Source: Candidatus Didemnitutus sp. (GTDB lineage Bacteria; Verrucomicrobiota; Verrucomicrobiia; Opitutales; Opitutaceae). Taken from it: 6,409 nucleotides of DNA. The position numbers and the translations under genes are program-made. The number at the start of each line of letters is the position of its first letter. Within the stretch, counting starts at the first letter, position 1. Shown piece by piece: positions 1-3,430 of the stretch. The DNA lies in assembly GCA_030682505.1 (NCBI GenBank), contig JAUXOH010000029.1, positions 1 to 6,409 of the forward strand, read 5' to 3'. Under the pieces are notes generated by a model. The model had not been told where the DNA came from and ran no database searches. It was given only the letters and a program-made list of their open reading frames with translations.

Positions 1-117
1 GTCCGCTTCGGCAAGCGGCAGGCGCGGAGGGCAACCGTCGATCACGACGCCCACGGACGGCCCGTGGCTTTCGCCCCAGGTGGAGATTTGGAACAGCTTT
101 CCAAATGAGTTCGGCAC
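1..117 (-). CDS. aroC: Chorismate synthase, N-terminal 39 codons (partial, cut by window edge)
   Basis: Chorismate synthase converts 5-enolpyruvylshikimate-3-phosphate to chorismate, the last shared step of aromatic amino acid synthesis, in the cytoplasm, and needs reduced FMN. Reading the minus strand from a GTG at 117-115 gives MPNSFGKLFQISTWGESHGP and then SVGVVIDGCPPRLPLAEAD, open to position 1. The stretch GESHGPSVGVVIDGCP fits the family's N-terminal signature (GESHG, then hydrophobic residues, then DG-x-P), which contains the conserved active-site histidine. The NSFGKLF beginning matches the usual start of the protein, so GTG is preferred; I found no in-frame ATG just upstream. No Shine-Dalgarno sequence precedes it. 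About 90% of the gene (usual length near 350-390 residues) lies outside. It diverges from the flavin reductase-like gene at 178. Confidence 0.93.
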   Translation of the reverse strand, partial: MPNSFGKLFQISTWGESHGPSVGVVIDGCPPRLPLAEAD

Positions 118-140
118 GCGGGCAGAGTTAGTTGAACCCC

Positions 141-150
141 GCTTGCAAGC
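141..150. promoter_or_regulatory. 10-bp perfect palindrome in the aroC/flavin reductase divergent gap
   Basis: GCTTGCAAGC is its own reverse complement and sits in the middle of the 60-bp gap (118-177) between two divergent genes, where both promoters would have to lie. It could be half of an operator or chance. On the minus strand a weak -35-like TTGCTT overlaps it, and a poor -10-like TAACTC 16 nt later would place the transcript start almost at the aroC GTG, which would mean a leaderless message. The promoter match is too weak to call. Confidence 0.22.
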
Positions 151-177
151 AAGCCCGGCCTCCGCATCCTTCGCGTC

Positions 178-786
178 ATGAAGTTCTTTGTCCTCAGTGG
201 AAGTCATCGCGCCGACGCGCAATCGCTCAAGGTCGCCCACTACCTCAAGTCGGCCCTGCCGCAGGAAGTCAGCGGCGCGGAGGTCTTCCTCTATAGTCTG
301 AGCAAGAATCCCCTGCCCTTGTGGGATGAAGTGCATGGCGGGGCTCCGCCCGATCTCTGGGCTCCCATTTCGCGCGAGTTGAAGGCGGCGGACGCCCTGG
401 TCGTGATCAGCCCCGAATGGAGCGGCATGGCGACGCCGGGCGTAAAGAATTTCCTGCTTTGTTGCTCCACCGACGAGGTCGCGCACAAGCCCGGTCTGAT
501 CGTCACGGTTTCGGCGGGTCGGGGCGGTGCTTATCCGGTGGCCGAATTGCGGATGAGCGGCACCAAGAACAACCGCCTGCTGTGGTTGCCCGAACATGCG
601 ATCGTCCAATACGTCGGTGACAGTCTGAATGCGCCCGACGGTGCGCCCGATCTGACGAAAGAGGATGCGACGATTCGGGCCCGACTGCGTTATGATCTGC
701 GACTCTTGGGAGCCTACGCGACCGCCTTGGCCAAGGTTCGCGCCAGCGGCGTGATCGATCACCAGACGTTTCGCAACGGCCTGTAG
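178..786 (+). CDS. NAD(P)H-dependent FMN reductase family flavoprotein
   Basis: This 202-residue cytoplasmic protein has the flavodoxin-like fold layout of NADPH-dependent FMN reductases, which move hydride from NAD(P)H to bound or free flavin. The N-terminal strand MKFFVLSGS leads into a phosphate-binding loop (GSHRADAQS, residues 8-16). The second flavin loop is ISPEWSGMATPGVKN (77-91), equivalent to the family's PEYN...P...KN segment but with Trp at the usual Tyr position. A third glycine-rich loop is SAGRGGAYP (112-120). Length is normal for the family (about 180-210). The ATG at 178 is chosen because the core strand begins directly after it; no Shine-Dalgarno sequence is visible. Partner and substrate are not shown. 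Its position divergent from aroC, whose product needs reduced FMN, suggests a possible supply role, but a general quinone or azo reductase is equally possible. Confidence 0.85.
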   Translation: MKFFVLSGSHRADAQSLKVAHYLKSALPQEVSGAEVFLYSLSKNPLPLWDEVHGGAPPDLWAPISRELKAADALVVISPEWSGMATPGVKNFLLCCSTDEVAHKPGLIVTVSAGRGGAYPVAELRMSGTKNNRLLWLPEHAIVQYVGDSLNAPDGAPDLTKEDATIRARLRYDLRLLGAYATALAKVRASGVIDHQTFRNGL

Positions 787-790
787 GCAA

Positions 791-819
791 CCGGACCGCC
801 AATCCGGGGGCCGGACCCC
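791..819. terminator. Weak GC-rich inverted repeats between convergent genes
   Basis: The 68-bp gap between the flavin reductase-like stop (786) and the tRNA 3' end (855) holds two overlapping, mutually exclusive short stems: CCGGA (791-795) with TCCGG (803-807), and GGGG (807-810) with CCCC (816-819) around a 5-nt loop. CCGGACC also occurs twice (791-797 and 811-817). No T-run follows on the plus strand. On the minus strand a T5 (842-846) lies just after the tRNA but before these stems. They may help stop convergent transcription, but this is not a canonical intrinsic terminator. Confidence 0.2.
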
Positions 820-854
820 TTCCACGATCCAATTCTCCCTGAAAAATCGCTGAC

Positions 855-930
855 TGGTGCCCCCGCCCGGACTTGAACCGGGATATACGGTTTAGGAAAC
901 CGCCGCTCTATCCAGTTGAGCTACGGGGAC
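855..930 (-). tRNA. tRNA-Arg, anticodon CCU
   Basis: The minus strand folds into a complete 76-nt cloverleaf including an encoded CCA (857-855). The acceptor stem is GTCCCCG with CGGGGGC (one T-G wobble). The D arm is GCTC-AACTGGATA-GAGC, the anticodon arm GCGGT-TTCCTAA-ACCGT, the variable region a short ATAT, and the T arm CCCGG-TTCAAGT-CCGGG. Positions 34-36 read CCT, so the tRNA decodes AGG (Arg). The arginine identity bases expected from E. coli are present: A20 in the D loop and C35 with U36 in the anticodon. No intron or mismatch was seen. It is transcribed in the same direction as the secretion operon but starts 130 bp after the transporter stop, so it probably has its own promoter; I could not find a convincing one. 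Confidence 0.97.
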
Positions 931-1060
931 GGAATACGCGCCAGACGCTCCTAGATTTTCAAGAACGTGGCTAGCGTTTTTCCTGGGCATGCCCGGCCCT
1001 TGAGATGCGCCCCAACGCGCCGGGGGAATGCGCGGACGGCCCCGGCCTCGTCCTTTCCTC

Positions 1061-2794
1061 TCAATAAGCCAGCACAATGCCGATGTGCCCGCGCGAGCTA
1101 CGGCTTAAATCGGAGACGCCGCTCCGTTTGAGCTGCCAGCCGTAATCTGCGCGCAGGTTGAAATGTCCGCCGAGACTGTAACGGAAGCCGACACCCGCGC
1201 TCGCCAGCGTCAGGTGCGCAAGTTCACCGGGCAGGCGTTCCTTGCTTTGCACCCAGCCGTAATCGACAAACACCAACGGCTCGAAGCGGCCGGGGCCCGA
1301 TCCGGTTTTGACCCCGAAGGCCCAGTTGAGCTTCGGTCCGTGCAGTTCATTCACGAGCACAAATCCATCGTCGCCGTTGGCTTCGCGCTCTTCGTAGCCG
1401 CGCAGGCTGTTGGCGCCACCGATCCCGAGTTGCTCGCTGCCGACCAAATTGACACTGGCCAACTGCACCGTGCCGCGCGTGAGCCACCCAAAACCAGCCG
1501 GCAATTTTCGCAGGCGCTCGAGTTCGAGCCGCGCATACGCATAATCGGGACGGGCAAAGGAGCGGGCCGCTTGGTAGGCGGCCGTCTTGTTCCCGGCCGT
1601 AAGGCCGCCGGGACTGAGGGCGAGCGTAACCTCCACTGAAGTCGCCCCCAGTTTGTCGAAACGGTTCGCGCTGAAGGCGGCGATGGTCTGGATCACGTCG
1701 TTCTCTTGGGCAAAAACCTGCATGCCACCAAAGGCGAGATTGTTGTTGCTGCGCTTGAAATCCACGCCGGCGGTGAGCGTCCGCGTCCAGTGGCCCGACC
1801 CGCCCAGCGGCACCCGGTAGCGGGCACTGAACTGCCACGCGCGGCCATCAAGGGAGAAGATGCCCCCAGCCAGGTCGGGCTGGCTGTCGGCGTGGCTCCC
1901 GAACAACGTGAGTGTGTGCCGCGAGGCCGGAAGGGGGACGATGTAGCTGGCGGAGTGCGCGACCAGTTTCTTGAAGTCGGGGCTGGCGCTGAGCTGGTAG
2001 TTCAACTGCTCGTCGCGACCAAAGGCGTTGGCCCAGTTTGCGCCGACGAGCACGCGATCATGGCCGGTGAGGGCGTTGCCGGAATCCTCGTAGCCGGTGT
2101 AAACACGCAACGGATAACGGTCGCGCGTGCGCAGAACGACGTCGGTTTCGCCGGGTCCCGTCCCGCGGGTGAAAACAAGGTCAACCTGCCGGAAGGGGTT
2201 TTGGTTGATCCACGCCAGATCGGCGAGCAGCGGCCCGCCCTCGATGACCTCGCCGGCACGCGCGCGGACAGAGGACGTGATCTGCTCGGCGGTGAACCAC
2301 TTGTTGCCCTCGGCGCGAACGCGACCGAGGCGTCCCTCGGTCACGAGGATCTGCACGGTGCCGGTCGAGATGTTTTGCTCCGGCACGAGCACATCGACCA
2401 CCGGTCGGCCATGTTGACGGAAATAGAGCACGACCTCGCGCGTCAGCCGATTGAGTGCGCGCAGGGTGAGCGGCTGGCCGAGATACGGCGTGGCGAGCGA
2501 GCGGAACTCCGGAGTTTCAAGCAGCGCGAGCTCCGGAACCTGCAATCCTTCCACCGTCACCCCGGCACTTTGCAATTCAGTCCGGCTGGTCAGGAATACC
2601 AGTCCGCTCAAAACCGGCGCGAGCACCTGATCGTCGGCCTCCGGCGCGGCGGGGGCGGCGGATTCGGGCAGCCGCGGCGCCGGGGCCAGAGGCGGCGTTT
2701 TCGGCGCGACCTGCTCATAAGTTTGGGCGCTGGCCGCCGCAGCGAGGACAAACGCTGCGAGCGCACCGGGACAAAAACGAGGAAAGCCAATCAT
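1061..2794 (-). CDS. Two-partner secretion outer-membrane transporter (TpsB; ShlB/FhaC/HecB family)
   Basis: TpsB proteins are Omp85-superfamily 16-strand beta-barrels that export one dedicated passenger across the outer membrane. From the ATG at 2794 the protein has 577 residues, normal for the family. A clean Sec signal peptide (MIGFPRFCPGALAAFVLAAA, cleavage likely after ASA) is followed by a Pro/Ala-rich linker (about 29-53). Next come a first POTRA domain (about 69-153, with TVEG and TLRALNRLTREVVLYFRQHG) and a second POTRA (about 154-224, NPFRQVDLVF). The barrel runs to the C-terminus. SLRGYEE (463-469) carries the LRGY form of the conserved VRGY/F tip motif of the pore loop L6. The last residue is Tyr rather than the usual Phe, still an aromatic barrel-insertion end. 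The frame stays open to a TTG at 2830 (589 residues), but that would add 12 residues before the signal peptide, so ATG is preferred; neither has a good ribosome site. It lies 48 nt after the passenger stop. Confidence 0.95.
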   Translation of the reverse strand: MIGFPRFCPGALAAFVLAAAASAQTYEQVAPKTPPLAPAPRLPESAAPAAPEADDQVLAPVLSGLVFLTSRTELQSAGVTVEGLQVPELALLETPEFRSLATPYLGQPLTLRALNRLTREVVLYFRQHGRPVVDVLVPEQNISTGTVQILVTEGRLGRVRAEGNKWFTAEQITSSVRARAGEVIEGGPLLADLAWINQNPFRQVDLVFTRGTGPGETDVVLRTRDRYPLRVYTGYEDSGNALTGHDRVLVGANWANAFGRDEQLNYQLSASPDFKKLVAHSASYIVPLPASRHTLTLFGSHADSQPDLAGGIFSLDGRAWQFSARYRVPLGGSGHWTRTLTAGVDFKRSNNNLAFGGMQVFAQENDVIQTIAAFSANRFDKLGATSVEVTLALSPGGLTAGNKTAAYQAARSFARPDYAYARLELERLRKLPAGFGWLTRGTVQLASVNLVGSEQLGIGGANSLRGYEEREANGDDGFVLVNELHGPKLNWAFGVKTGSGPGRFEPLVFVDYGWVQSKERLPGELAHLTLASAGVGFRYSLGGHFNLRADYGWQLKRSGVSDLSRSSRGHIGIVLAY

Positions 2795-2842
2795 GGGGAA
2801 AAACGACTGCGGCGGGAGCCCGGAGGGCAATGCGTGTTCAAA

Positions 2843-3430
2843 TCAGTCCGTGGGATTGGGACCGGCCGCCGGATCCGCGGGCTTCCGGTCGACCTTGGCG
2901 CGGACAATGTTGAACTGCGGATTATCCGAATCGGAGAATTCGCGATAGCTGGACCCGAGGGCGGTGTTGCTCTCCTCCTGCTGGCGCGACGCGGCGAGCG
3001 CCTCGTGATAGACTACATTGAAGCCGCCCATGTTCACCGTCGATTCGCGGAAGAGGCCGGGCTCGTTCGGTTGCGCCGGGTTGATCCTGCTGCCGCCTGA
3101 TCCGTCGGCGAACGAGGTGACGAGCTCGAAGCCGCCGAGGTTAAGCGCATTGGTCGAGGCTGCGCCGCCGACGACGGAGCCCCCGGTGACTGCCGTGGCG
3201 CTTCCGAATCCCGGAAGACCGGTGGCCTGGCCCAGTGTGAGCGCGAGCCGCCCGTCCGTTGAACCGGCACCACCGCCCGCCACGGTGAGAATGCCACCCG
3301 GCGAATTGACCGAAACGAGGGTGAGGCGGTCGCCCAGCAGGATCACCGCGAATTCCGGCGTGAGCACGGGCTGCTGGTTGATCGTGGCCACCGTGGCGGG
3401 CGTCGCGCCGCCCGCCACAGTGGGGGCGAC
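2843..3430 (-). other. C-terminal region of the exoprotein: Gly-rich segment and charged tail
   Basis: Residues 993-1187 (counting from the GTG at 6406) follow the last MBG repeat. Residues 993-1110 are Gly/Ala/Thr/Val-rich with beta-strand-like patches such as FAVILLGDRLTLVSV (1019-1033). From about 1120 the character changes: VNMGGFNVVYHEALAASRQQ, then EESNTALGSSYREFSDSDN, then an Arg/Lys/Asp/Pro-rich end. This charged stretch contrasts with the nearly uncharged repeats. I recognise no named domain, no LPXTG-like motif, no beta-barrel end and no contact-dependent-inhibition toxin. It may stay near the cell surface and hold the passenger to the transporter, as in some TpsA proteins, but that is inference. 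Confidence 0.6.

Noticed and set aside
503..832. Minus-strand open frame overlapping the flavin reductase-like gene
   Set aside because: Its translation is dominated by Arg, Pro and Ser with no family resemblance, whereas the plus-strand frame shows clear flavin-binding loops.
855..930. tRNA-Arg as an integration site for a secretion island
   Set aside because: Elements usually insert at the tRNA 3' end, here at 855 facing the flavin reductase-like gene, while the secretion operon lies on the 5' side. No integrase and no repeat of the tRNA 3' end was seen.
975..1000. Possible intrinsic terminator after the transporter (palindrome GGGCATGCCC at 985-994 beside a T5 run)
   Set aside because: The T-run reads as A's in the direction of transporter transcription, and the stem is only about 3 bp once a loop is allowed. 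On the plus strand the T-run precedes the stem rather than following it.
1034..1053. GGACG/CGTCC inverted repeat just after the transporter stop
   Set aside because: It forms only a 5-bp stem with a 10-nt loop and no T-run, so it is not distinguishable from chance in GC-rich DNA.
892..1077. Small minus-strand open frame (61 codons) running through the tRNA 5' half and the intergenic region
   Set aside because: It overlaps the tRNA and the transporter end, has no ribosome site and no recognisable product. The VAQLDRAAVS ending is the usual translation of a tRNA gene.
1163..1639. Plus-strand open frame of about 158 codons within the transporter gene
   Set aside because: It is entirely antisense to the barrel-coding region, shows no domain, and has composition typical of a reverse-frame shadow.
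1706..3100. Long plus-strand open frame (about 464 codons) antisense to the transporter and the exoprotein end
   Set aside because: It lies opposite two well-supported coding regions. Its translation is Arg/Gly/Glu/Ala-rich with no recognisable domain, as expected for an antisense frame in GC-rich DNA. It spans the junction of two real genes.
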